Under the pieces are notes generated by a model. It was not told where the DNA came from and made no database searches. It saw only the letters and a program-made list of their open reading frames with translations. A stretch of 6,206 bases of DNA from Candidatus Brocadiia bacterium. Its GTDB lineage: Bacteria; Planctomycetota; PUPC01; DSUN01. Of the stretch, positions 1 through 4,670 are shown piece after piece. Location of the stretch: NCBI GenBank assembly GCA_016782825.1, contig JADHXT010000226.1:1-6206 (forward strand), read 5' to 3'. A program made the position numbers and the translations under genes. The first letter of the stretch is position 1, and the number at the start of each line of letters is the position of its first letter.

Positions 1-353
1 CTCGGCCTGACGCAGCATCACCACCGTGCGAATGCCGTACTGCATCGTCAGCCTTCGAAAGCTGATGGCTGCAGGCTGCCCCGAGCGGTAGAGCACCCCG
101 GGCACCACGCAGCCGAAGTCCGGCACGCGGGTCGCCCGGTGATACCAGTAGCCCCCCCCACCAACGCCGCGATGACCACGACGGCCAGAGCGCCATATCC
201 CAGACGGCGACGCCACGACGTCGTCGGGCGCTCACCACCCGTCTCGGGAGCCGCACGGCTCCCGGAGCGCGCACAGCGGTCTGCTGGCATCGTGGCCCAT
301 GCGGCGCGGCCTCTGCTTTCTGCTGCACTTCGGCACATTGGCCAGGGTCTCAT
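1..353 (-). pseudogene. Membrane-anchored tyrosine/dual-specificity phosphatase paralogue, frameshifted and cut by the window edge
   Basis: This is the second of two tandem phosphatase genes; its 3' part, including any catalytic Cys, lies beyond base 1. I start it at ATG 351-353 because AAGGGA (359-364) lies 5 nt upstream; the adjacent GTG at 354-356 lies too close to that site. It encodes about 50 mostly polar residues, a basic stretch (SWRRR) and a membrane segment (YGALAVVVIAALVGG). The coding strand then reads eight G (152-159) and shifts frame, and the shifted frame stops at 48-50. In the next frame the sequence continues as YWYHRATRVPDFGCVVPGV, then LYRSGQP and GIRTVVMLR to the window edge. 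These match the neighbouring phosphatase (RVPRFGCVVPGV, LYRSGQP, GIRTVVILR). Nine G would restore the frame. A sequencing error, a real pseudogene and slippage or phase variation are all possible. The family call is firm by paralogy; whether the gene works is unknown. Confidence 0.72.
152..159 (-). other. G8 homopolymer at the frameshift point
   Basis: The + strand has eight C in a row, read as eight G on the coding strand. It sits exactly at the junction between the membrane segment and the extramembrane domain of the left phosphatase copy. A run of nine makes the distance from YGAL to RVP the same (22 residues) as in the intact paralogue, so the run length alone decides whether the protein is full length. 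Such runs are prone both to sequencing error and to polymerase slippage. Confidence 0.85.
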
Positions 354-411
354 CACTGTCCCTTCTCATCTGCGACGTGTCGCGGAATGCTGCCTGTGGC
401 AACGGAGAAGT

Positions 412-430
412 GCGGGGCGCCGTGCCCCGC
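412..430 (-). other. Short GC-rich hairpin between the two phosphatase genes
   Basis: GCGGGGC (412-418) and GCCCCGC (424-430) form a perfect 7-bp stem with a 5-nt loop. It begins 8 nt beyond the stop codon of the intact phosphatase. On the minus strand no T tract follows (the next bases are ACTTCTCCGTT), so it is not a classical intrinsic terminator. It could be a weak terminator, an attenuator that lowers expression of the downstream copy, or an mRNA 3'-end stabiliser. The role is inference; the structure is visible. Confidence 0.4.
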
Positions 431-437
431 TGTCCCG

Positions 438-1043
438 CTAGAGGCGCTCAGGCGTAAAGGCCTGGATAAGGGGCCAGATGCTCGGGGCCTCCTCTGGCGT
501 GAAGCCGTATCCCCGCAGCTCGGCCATGGCGCGGTCCCGCTCCCAACCCTGCACGTCCATGCGGTAGGCCATCACAAACAGCCCCGTGCGATCGCGCCCC
601 TTCGCGCAGTGAACCAGCACGGGGTGATTGGCCTGCGCGGCCATGATGTCCAAGAACGTCTTGAGCTGCTGATACGACCTGTCCTCGTCGAAGGGCAGAT
701 GGATGACCTGTACGCCGTGCTCCTTGGCGATGCGATACTCCGCGGCCACCCGCCGGTCCTTCTCGACCTCGTCCTTCCGACGCAGGATCACCACCGTGCG
801 GATGCCGTGGCGCCGCACCACCTGCCGGAACCCCGCTGGCGCAGGCTGCCCCGACCGATACAGCACCCCGGGCACCACACACCCGAACCGCGGCACGCGG
901 TGTGCGTCGTAGTACTCGTAGCACGCCCACGCGATGCCGGCCAGCAACACGAGCCCCAAGGCACCATAGCCTGCGGCCCTTCGCCATCTCCGCCGGCCGG
1001 TTCCCGTCGCTGTGCCGTCTCTGCCATCCATCACAGTGCCCAT
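438..1043 (-). CDS. Membrane-anchored tyrosine/dual-specificity protein phosphatase
   Basis: A 201-residue protein. A basic N-terminus (RRRWRR, 17-22) precedes one hydrophobic segment (about 23-42), followed by a cysteine-based phosphatase domain. The P-loop is HCAKGRDRTG, with nucleophile C146 and phosphate-binding R152 (CX5R). D119 or D121 in PFDEDRS is the likely general acid. The motif LYRSGQP followed by HGIRTVVILR is typical of the small bacterial dual-specificity phosphatases related to Siw14-like enzymes, which cleave phosphoester bonds; the substrate cannot be predicted. By the positive-inside rule the catalytic domain may face outside the cytoplasm, but this is inference. The start is ATG 1041-1043. 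GGAGGG lies 14 nt upstream, which is far, so ATG 1029-1031 (M5) remains possible. It is the first gene of a two-gene minus-strand unit whose second member is a frameshifted paralogue 84 nt downstream. Stop codon TAG. Confidence 0.9.
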   Translation of the reverse strand: MGTVMDGRDGTATGTGRRRWRRAAGYGALGLVLLAGIAWACYEYYDAHRVPRFGCVVPGVLYRSGQPAPAGFRQVVRRHGIRTVVILRRKDEVEKDRRVAAEYRIAKEHGVQVIHLPFDEDRSYQQLKTFLDIMAAQANHPVLVHCAKGRDRTGLFVMAYRMDVQGWERDRAMAELRGYGFTPEEAPSIWPLIQAFTPERL

Positions 1044-1092
1044 CCTGAACGGAAATGCCCTCCGTGCTTACTTGTACCCGTGCAACAGCCTA

Positions 1093-1098
1093 ATCATA
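1093..1098 (-). promoter_or_regulatory. Candidate -10 element for the phosphatase genes
   Basis: On the minus strand this reads TATGAT, five of six matches to the sigma-70 -10 consensus, in the most AT-rich part of the divergent spacer. It would place the transcript start about 40 nt before the ATG at 1043. No good -35 hexamer lies 16-18 nt upstream (GTGCCT or TGCCTT), so the call is weak and an activator might be needed. Confidence 0.3.
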
Positions 1099-1105
1099 CC
1101 CATAG

Positions 1106-1146
1106 GCGCATTACAAGGCACTTAGCCGCACATTACAGTGTTGTAA
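1106..1146. promoter_or_regulatory. Candidate operator: direct repeat plus palindrome in the divergent spacer
   Basis: GCGCATTACA (1106-1115) recurs as GCACATTACA (1128-1137), 22 bp apart start to start, about two helical turns. The second copy overlaps a palindrome TTACA-GTGT-TGTAA (1133-1146). The right arm continues TGTAACGC, a near inverted copy of the direct repeat. The cluster lies between the candidate promoters of the two divergent transcription units, where a dimeric regulator could act on both. No regulator gene lies in the window, and I cannot assign the site to a regulator family. Confidence 0.35.
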
Positions 1147-1180
1147 CGCTCCCGCACGCGGTCAGGAGGCTCCCTCTCCC

Positions 1181-1208
1181 TTGCAAACTCCGCCCGAGTC
1201 GCTACACT
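1181..1208 (+). promoter_or_regulatory. Candidate sigma-70-type promoter for the URO-D family gene
   Basis: TTGCAA (1181-1186) and TACACT (1203-1208) are separated by 16 nt. Each matches four of six consensus bases. Transcription would begin near 1215, giving a leader of about 44 nt that contains the GAGGAA ribosome-binding site. Position and spacing are good, but the hexamers are only moderate matches. Confidence 0.4.
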
Positions 1209-1244
1209 AAGTCCACGCCGGGTGACCACCCCTGCCCCCTTCGT

Positions 1245-1250
1245 GAGGAA
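1245..1250 (+). promoter_or_regulatory. Ribosome-binding site that fixes the GTG start of the URO-D family gene
   Basis: GAGGAA lies 8 nt before the GTG at 1259. It is the only strong Shine-Dalgarno sequence here. The protein beginning MTPKERVYAAL has the usual N-terminus of URO-D-like paralogues, which supports the non-ATG start. Confidence 0.7.
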
Positions 1251-1258
1251 CCGCCGCT

Positions 1259-2428
1259 GTGACCCCGAAAGAACGCGTCTACGCCGCCCTCGACCACCGC
1301 GAGCCCGACCGCATCCCCTGGGGCGAACACTCCATTGACTACAACGTGTACGAGGACATCCTGGGCCGCAAGACCCTCGTCCAAGCGAAGTTCCGCCAGA
1401 CCCAGGCCTACTGGGACGGCCGCCGCGACGAAATCGTCGCCCACTACAAACGCGACCGCGTGGACCTCATCCGCGCCCTCGAGATGGACGTGTGCTTCTG
1501 CAACCGTGTGCCCCCCAAAGGCCACCACCCCGAGCCCCTCGAACGCCTCGACGACACGACCTTTCGCGACAAGGCCGGCAACCTGCTCCACATCTCCGCC
1601 ACCACACACGACCTGATGATGTACCAGAACGTCCAGCCCCCGGTCGAGCCGCCGAAGATGGAGGACCTCGAGCGCCAGTTCGCCGAGGCCCAGGCCGCCG
1701 AGGCCGCCCAGCCCGACCCCTCCGAATGGGAGTTTGTGAACCACTGCATCGACACCCTCGGCGACACCCACTTCGTCATGGTCATGACCGGCGACATCGA
1801 GTTCCCCTCCTTCGGCCACACCCTGGAAGACCGCCTGCTCAACCTCGCCCTCTACCCCGACGCGTGTGCGATGATCGCGAAGATCGCCGGCACCCGCCTC
1901 GTGAAGAACCTGGACATCTACCAGGGGATGGAGATCGACGGCATCATGCCCTGCGGCGACCTCGGCTCCTCCACCGGCCTCATGGCCAGCCCCGCCTGGT
2001 ATCGCGAGCACGTGTGGCCCTGGCACAAGGCCCACTGCGACAAAGCCCACGCCATGGGCCTCAAGGTGCTCAAGCACTGCTGCGGCAACATCAACGCCGT
2101 GGTAGAGCTGTTCCCCGAGGCGGGCTACGACGCCTACGAGGGCATCCAGCACTCCGGCGGCATGGACCTCCGCGACCTCAAGCCCCGCGTGGGCGACCGG
2201 CTGACCCTCTGGGGCGGCATCTGGCACGAGCACATCATCCTCGGCTCGGTCGACGACATCCGAGCCGACGCCCGCTACGCCTTCGCCCACGCCGCGCCCG
2301 GCGGCGGCTTCATCATGGGCTCCAGCCACTCCCTCGCCGTCGATGCCAGGCGGGAGAACATCCTGGAGATGAAACGCCTCCGCGACACCTGGGGCGTCTA
2401 CCCGATCCGGCCCGAGACGTTTGTGTAA
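1259..2428 (+). CDS. Uroporphyrinogen decarboxylase superfamily protein (methyltransferase-like branch)
   Basis: A 389-residue soluble protein of the URO-D fold (TIM barrel). The N-terminus, MTPKERVYAAL followed by EPDRIPW (15-21), is the standard opening of URO-D-like paralogues. The arginine-rich 'RQAGRY' motif that binds porphyrinogen carboxylates in true HemE is absent, so heme synthesis is unlikely. A His-x-Cys pair, H273-C274-C275 in LKHCCGN, matches the zinc-ligand motif of MtaA/MtbA/CmuA-type methyl-corrinoid methyltransferases, where zinc activates a thiol acceptor. The region where those enzymes carry the third ligand, a Cys, reads GSSHS (354-358) here, so H357 may substitute or the site may differ. 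Other recognisable segments are MTGDIEF (from 176), the GDLGSSTG loop, and LWGGIWHEHIILG near the C-terminus. The gene is monocistronic, with no corrinoid protein beside it in the window, so the substrate is unknown. Family assignment is secure; methyl transfer is inference. Confidence 0.9.
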   Translation: MTPKERVYAALDHREPDRIPWGEHSIDYNVYEDILGRKTLVQAKFRQTQAYWDGRRDEIVAHYKRDRVDLIRALEMDVCFCNRVPPKGHHPEPLERLDDTTFRDKAGNLLHISATTHDLMMYQNVQPPVEPPKMEDLERQFAEAQAAEAAQPDPSEWEFVNHCIDTLGDTHFVMVMTGDIEFPSFGHTLEDRLLNLALYPDACAMIAKIAGTRLVKNLDIYQGMEIDGIMPCGDLGSSTGLMASPAWYREHVWPWHKAHCDKAHAMGLKVLKHCCGNINAVVELFPEAGYDAYEGIQHSGGMDLRDLKPRVGDRLTLWGGIWHEHIILGSVDDIRADARYAFAHAAPGGGFIMGSSHSLAVDARRENILEMKRLRDTWGVYPIRPETFV

Positions 2429-2450
2429 GAAGCAGAGCTTGCGGGGGAAT

Positions 2451-2472
2451 GGAGCCTTTTGGAAAAGGCTCC
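2451..2472. terminator. Perfect 10-bp hairpin between convergent genes, probable bidirectional terminator
   Basis: GGAGCCTTTT (2451-2460), GG, then AAAAGGCTCC (2463-2472) form a fully complementary stem 23 nt after the URO-D family stop and 82 nt beyond the end of the minus-strand operon. It reads the same way on both strands, as expected for a terminator shared by convergent units. There is no T tract outside the stem in either direction; the only T/A runs are inside it, at the top of the stem. The rest of the 125-base spacer (2429-2553) holds only a weak CCGTC/GACGG inverted repeat (2479-2483 with 2496-2500). Confidence 0.6.
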
Positions 2473-2553
2473 GCGCCACCGTCGCGCGAAGTGCGGACGG
2501 CGGATGCGGGAGGGAGAGGGTCGCGTGTGGTTCCAGCCGTCGCGTGGCCGGGC

Positions 2554-3267
2554 CTACAGCACGTCGTGCTCGCAAGGGAGCTTCTCAAAATCGCGCCGAC
2601 GGAGAACCTCGGCGAGGACGATGCCCCGGCGCAGCTCTGCCATGGTGGGCTTTCTCGCGAGGGCCGACGCGGGCGTTCCCTCGGCAAGGGTCGCTATCGG
2701 AACGCTGGCGGCAGGCGGCCTGGTTTCGAGGCCGGGCACTTCCTGGGAGCGGCCTTCGGGGCAGGCTTCGTCGTGGCGGCCCTCTCCGGTCAGCGGCTTC
2801 TGGCGCACGGGCCTGCGCTGGACGAGCCGCGCGGCCGGCGGCTGGGGTGTGGGCTGGGGCCTGGGCTGCGGGGTGGGCCGTGGCTTGGGCTTGGGCTCGA
2901 CGGCTACGCCGATGCTCTCGAGGTAGCGCTTGAGCTGGTCGGCGGCCGAGGCGCCGCGCACTTCGTGGCGGGTCTCGGTGACGGTGACGGTGCGGGCGGC
3001 AGGCGCCTTCGTGAGGGCCGGCCGGGGCTGCGGGCGTGGCTTCTGCTGGGCGCCGACGCCGACGGATTCGAGGTAGTGCTTCACCTCGTCGGGGCCGGCC
3101 TGGTAGCTCTCGCCGCCATCGGGTTCGCGCGGCGGGCGCTGCTGCCGCTGCTGCTCCGCCCTCTTCTTGGCCAGCCGCTCCATGATGGCGGGGAGGATGA
3201 CGAAGATGACGAAGAAGATGGCAACGAAGATGAGCTGGCCGAGCCCGCCTTTGGCGAGAATGGGCAT
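2554..3267 (-). CDS. Pro-rich single-pass membrane protein of unknown function, last gene of the nfeD-floA operon
   Basis: A 237-residue protein I cannot assign to a named family. One hydrophobic helix (about 8-28, GGLGQLIFVAIFFVIFVILP) is followed by a basic/Gln-rich stretch (KKRAEQQRQQR). Two copies of a short helical motif come next: DEVKHYLESVGV (60-71) and DQLKRYLESIGV (110-121). A proline-rich low-complexity linker (about 123-155, alternating K/R/Q/T with P) leads to a C-terminal amphipathic helix, TMAELRRGIVLAEVLRRRDF (208-227). The C-terminal pattern LR.GIVLAEVL looks like a short tail I associate with planctomycete proteins encoded near floA, but that is memory, not a search. ATG 3265-3267 is preceded by GGAGGAG (3273-3279) at 5 nt. 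It lies 85 nt after floA on the same strand, so a role as a scaffold or client of the FloA/NfeD microdomain is plausible. Confidence 0.8.
   Translation of the reverse strand: MPILAKGGLGQLIFVAIFFVIFVILPAIMERLAKKRAEQQRQQRPPREPDGGESYQAGPDEVKHYLESVGVGAQQKPRPQPRPALTKAPAARTVTVTETRHEVRGASAADQLKRYLESIGVAVEPKPKPRPTPQPRPQPTPQPPAARLVQRRPVRQKPLTGEGRHDEACPEGRSQEVPGLETRPPAASVPIATLAEGTPASALARKPTMAELRRGIVLAEVLRRRDFEKLPCEHDVL
2905..3093 (-). repeat. Duplicated YLES[V/I]GV helical motif inside the Pro-rich membrane protein
   Basis: Residues 59-71 (bases 3055-3093) read PDEVKHYLESVGV and residues 109-121 (bases 2905-2943) read ADQLKRYLESIGV. They match at D, K, YLES and GV, with conservative changes elsewhere. 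Both are followed within a few residues by K/R-P-rich sequence. The unit therefore looks like a helix plus proline linker that was duplicated, possibly a short peptide that docks onto a partner protein. Confidence 0.75.
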
Positions 3268-3293
3268 CGGGGCTCCTCCAAGGTGAGGGGGCG

Positions 3294-3335
3294 GTGCGGC
3301 GCGCCCGGGGGCGGGCGCGCCGCACGCGCGCGTGC
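3294..3335 (-). other. Very stable hairpin plus overlapping palindrome between floA and the downstream gene
   Basis: GTGCGGCGCGCCC (3294-3306) pairs perfectly with GGGCGCGCCGCAC (3313-3325), a 13-bp all-but-two GC stem with a 6-nt loop. The right arm overlaps a second perfect 14-bp palindrome GCACGCGCGCGTGC (3322-3335), so two structures compete for the shared bases. It lies 17 nt beyond the floA stop in the transcript and 14 nt before the Shine-Dalgarno of the next gene. No T tract follows. It is more likely an mRNA-processing or 3'-protection element, or a partial attenuator, than a full terminator. Confidence 0.6.
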
Positions 3336-3352
3336 TTTGGGTTCAGACCGTG

Positions 3353-4594
3353 TCAGACCTGTGTGCTGCCGCCACCCGAGGCATCTTCGCCCCCGCCGAT
3401 GGCGTCGCGCATGGTGGTGTCGGCCTGGATGTTCTTCAGACGGTAGTAGTCGAGGATACCGAGGTTGCCTTCGCGGAAGGCCTGGGCGATGGCCTTGGGC
3501 ACTTCGGCCTCGGCCCGGACCACTTCGGCGCGCATCTCCTGGGTGCGTGCTTTCATCTCCTGCTCTTGCGCCATGGCGAGGGCGCGGCGCTCTTCGGCCT
3601 TGGCCTGGGCCACCTTCTTGTCGGCCTCGGCCTGGTCGGTCTGGAGGCGGGCGCCGATGTTGGCTCCCACGTCCACGTCGCCGATGTCGATGGAGAGGAT
3701 TTCGAAGGCGGTGCCGGAGTCGAGGCCCTTGGCGAGCACCACCTTGGAGATGCTGTCGGGGTTCTCGAGCACGGCCTTGTGGGTGCCGGCGGAGCCGATG
3801 GTGGTGACGATGCCTTCGCCCACGCGGGCGACGATGGTCTCCTCGGTGGCGCCGCCGATGAGGCGCTCGAGGTTGGCGCGCACGGTGACGCGCGCTTTGG
3901 CTTTCACCTCGATGCCGTCCTTGGCCACGCCGGCCACGGTTTCTTTGCCGGTGGCCGGATTGGGGCAGTCGATGACCTTGGGATTCACCGACAGTTGGAC
4001 GGCTTCCTCGACGTCGCGGCCGGCGAGGTCGATGGCGGCCGCCTTCTGGAAGTCGAGCGGGATGCCGGCGCGCATGGCGGAGATGAGGGCGCGGACCACC
4101 TTCTCCACGTGGCCGCCGGCGAGGAAGTGGGCCTCGAAGTTGCCGATGTCGATGCCCAGGCCGGCCTTGTGGGCGGTGACGAGCGCGTTGACCACGAGGG
4201 CCACGTCGCCGCCGGCGAGCTGGAAGCTCTCGAGGTCGCGCGACTCGATGCGGGCGCCGGCCTTGTGGGCCGTGATGAGCGAGCGGACGATGATGGGGAT
4301 GAGCTGCTCGCCCCGCCCGCGGCCGCCGACGGACAGGTAGTGGGCTTCGAGGCCGCGCACCGGCAGGTCGATGCCCGCCTGCACGGCCGTGATGCGCTGC
4401 TCGACGATGAGCGCGGAATTCACCTTGCGGAACCTCATGCCGATCAGTTCCACGAAGGTGACCCGCGCGCCGGCCGCGAAGGCCTGCACCCACAGGCTGA
4501 AGAAGCTGATCACCACGGCGCCGATGATGAGCATGAGGACGATCACCACGCCGACGACATACGGCACAGCGCTGGCAAGGACGGACGGTAGCAT
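3353..4594 (-). CDS. floA: Flotillin-like protein FloA, with an expanded N-terminal repeat region
   Basis: A 413-residue SPFH/flotillin-family scaffold of bacterial membrane microdomains. A hydrophobic membrane-associated segment (about 10-36) leads to AAGARVTFVELIGMRFRKV (40-58), then 32-residue repeats with AHKAG...LAGG (67-199). The conserved core follows: AAIDLAGRDVEEAV, LSVNPKVID, DGIEVKAKARVTVRANLERL, GGATEETIVARVGEGIV, and LDSGTAFEILSIDIGDVDVG. A long Ala/Glu/Lys/Arg/Gln coiled coil (320-368) and a Gly/Ser-rich tail end the protein. As I recall it, Bacillus FloA is about 331 residues with two repeat units; here there appear to be four. I start at ATG 4592-4594 because AAAGGAG lies 6 nt upstream. 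The in-frame GTG at 4625-4627 has no ribosome-binding site and would add 11 charged residues before the membrane segment. Two nfeD genes lie upstream and a Pro-rich membrane protein downstream, all on the same strand, which is typical microdomain context. Confidence 0.95.
   Translation of the reverse strand: MLPSVLASAVPYVVGVVIVLMLIIGAVVISFFSLWVQAFAAGARVTFVELIGMRFRKVNSALIVEQRITAVQAGIDLPVRGLEAHYLSVGGRGRGEQLIPIIVRSLITAHKAGARIESRDLESFQLAGGDVALVVNALVTAHKAGLGIDIGNFEAHFLAGGHVEKVVRALISAMRAGIPLDFQKAAAIDLAGRDVEEAVQLSVNPKVIDCPNPATGKETVAGVAKDGIEVKAKARVTVRANLERLIGGATEETIVARVGEGIVTTIGSAGTHKAVLENPDSISKVVLAKGLDSGTAFEILSIDIGDVDVGANIGARLQTDQAEADKKVAQAKAEERRALAMAQEQEMKARTQEMRAEVVRAEAEVPKAIAQAFREGNLGILDYYRLKNIQADTTMRDAIGGGEDASGGGSTQV
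3998..4396 (-). repeat. Four tandem ~32-residue units in the N-terminal region of FloA
   Basis: The units begin near residues 67, 104, 136 and 168. Their anchor motifs are AVQAG (70), AHKAG (109), AHKAG (141) and AMRAG (173). The last three are exactly 32 residues (96 bp) apart; the first is 39 residues from the second and is degenerate (LSVGGRGRGEQLI). Each unit has the pattern ALI.A.[KR]AG, about 8 residues, LE..xLAGG.V..VV. The second and third units are closest to each other and appear to be the additional ones, while the fourth matches the conserved AAIDLAGRDV segment of the family. Confidence 0.85.
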
Positions 4595-4600
4595 TCTCCG

Positions 4601-4607
4601 CTCCTTT
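4601..4607 (-). promoter_or_regulatory. Ribosome-binding site that fixes the floA start
   Basis: The minus strand reads AAAGGAG with 6 nt to ATG 4592-4594. This near-perfect site rules against the longer reading from GTG 4625-4627, which would put the site inside the coding region and give a charged N-terminus unlike that of FloA. Confidence 0.85.
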
Positions 4608-4622
4608 CTTCTCAACGGGTGT

Positions 4623-4664
4623 GCCACCGCTTGACGCGGCGGCGAATGCCTCTCCCGAGCGGGA
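4623..4664 (-). other. Stem-loops between the short nfeD gene and floA
   Basis: In the minus-strand RNA, GCCGCCGC (from 4636-4643) pairs with GCGGUGGC (from 4623-4630) around a 5-nt loop, giving 8 bp with one G-U pair. On the opposite strand the same position is an A-C mismatch, so the fold favours the transcribed strand. A smaller TCCC/GGGA stem (4653-4656 with 4661-4664) sits just before it in the transcript. The pair lies in the 76-nt spacer ahead of the floA ribosome-binding site. The structures are visible; a regulatory or processing role is inference. Confidence 0.4.
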
Positions 4665-4670
4665 TGGGGG

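Noticed and set aside
17..112. Short blocks shared with 789-884, considered as a mobile element or inverted repeat
   Set aside because: The repeats are direct and confined to homologous coding positions of the two phosphatase paralogues, so gene duplication explains them. There are no terminal repeats, target duplications or transposase.
387..1262. A 291-codon + strand frame opposite the intact phosphatase
   Set aside because: The opposite strand holds a clear CX5R phosphatase with its own start and stop. This frame has no recognisable domain and ends inside the next gene's start region.
1259..2428. Annotation as hemE (heme-pathway uroporphyrinogen decarboxylase)
   Set aside because: The N-terminal arginine motif needed for binding the porphyrinogen is absent, a zinc-type His-x-Cys pair is present instead, and the length and N-terminus match the diverse URO-D-like paralogues.
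1202..2575. A 457-codon open frame on the minus strand opposite the URO-D family gene
   Set aside because: Its product is a repetitive Val/Gly/Ala/Glu/Asp/His mixture typical of the antisense of GC-rich coding sequence. It also runs through the convergent hairpin and has no supported start.
1492..3807. A 771-codon + strand frame spanning several genes
   Set aside because: It crosses the URO-D gene out of frame, the convergent spacer and three-quarters of two minus-strand genes. The composition is Arg/Pro/His-rich nonsense; it is open only because stop codons are rare in GC-rich DNA.
3332..4591. A 419-codon open frame on the + strand opposite floA
   Set aside because: It is the antisense shadow of floA in GC-rich DNA. 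Its product is a low-complexity string of Gly/Ala/Asp/His/Val/Leu with no family features, whereas floA on the minus strand matches a well-known family from end to end and has a strong ribosome-binding site.
4595..4627. Extended N-terminus of FloA starting at GTG 4625-4627
   Set aside because: It has no Shine-Dalgarno, would add MAHPLRRKERR before the membrane segment, and would bury the AAAGGAG site that is ideally spaced for ATG 4592-4594.
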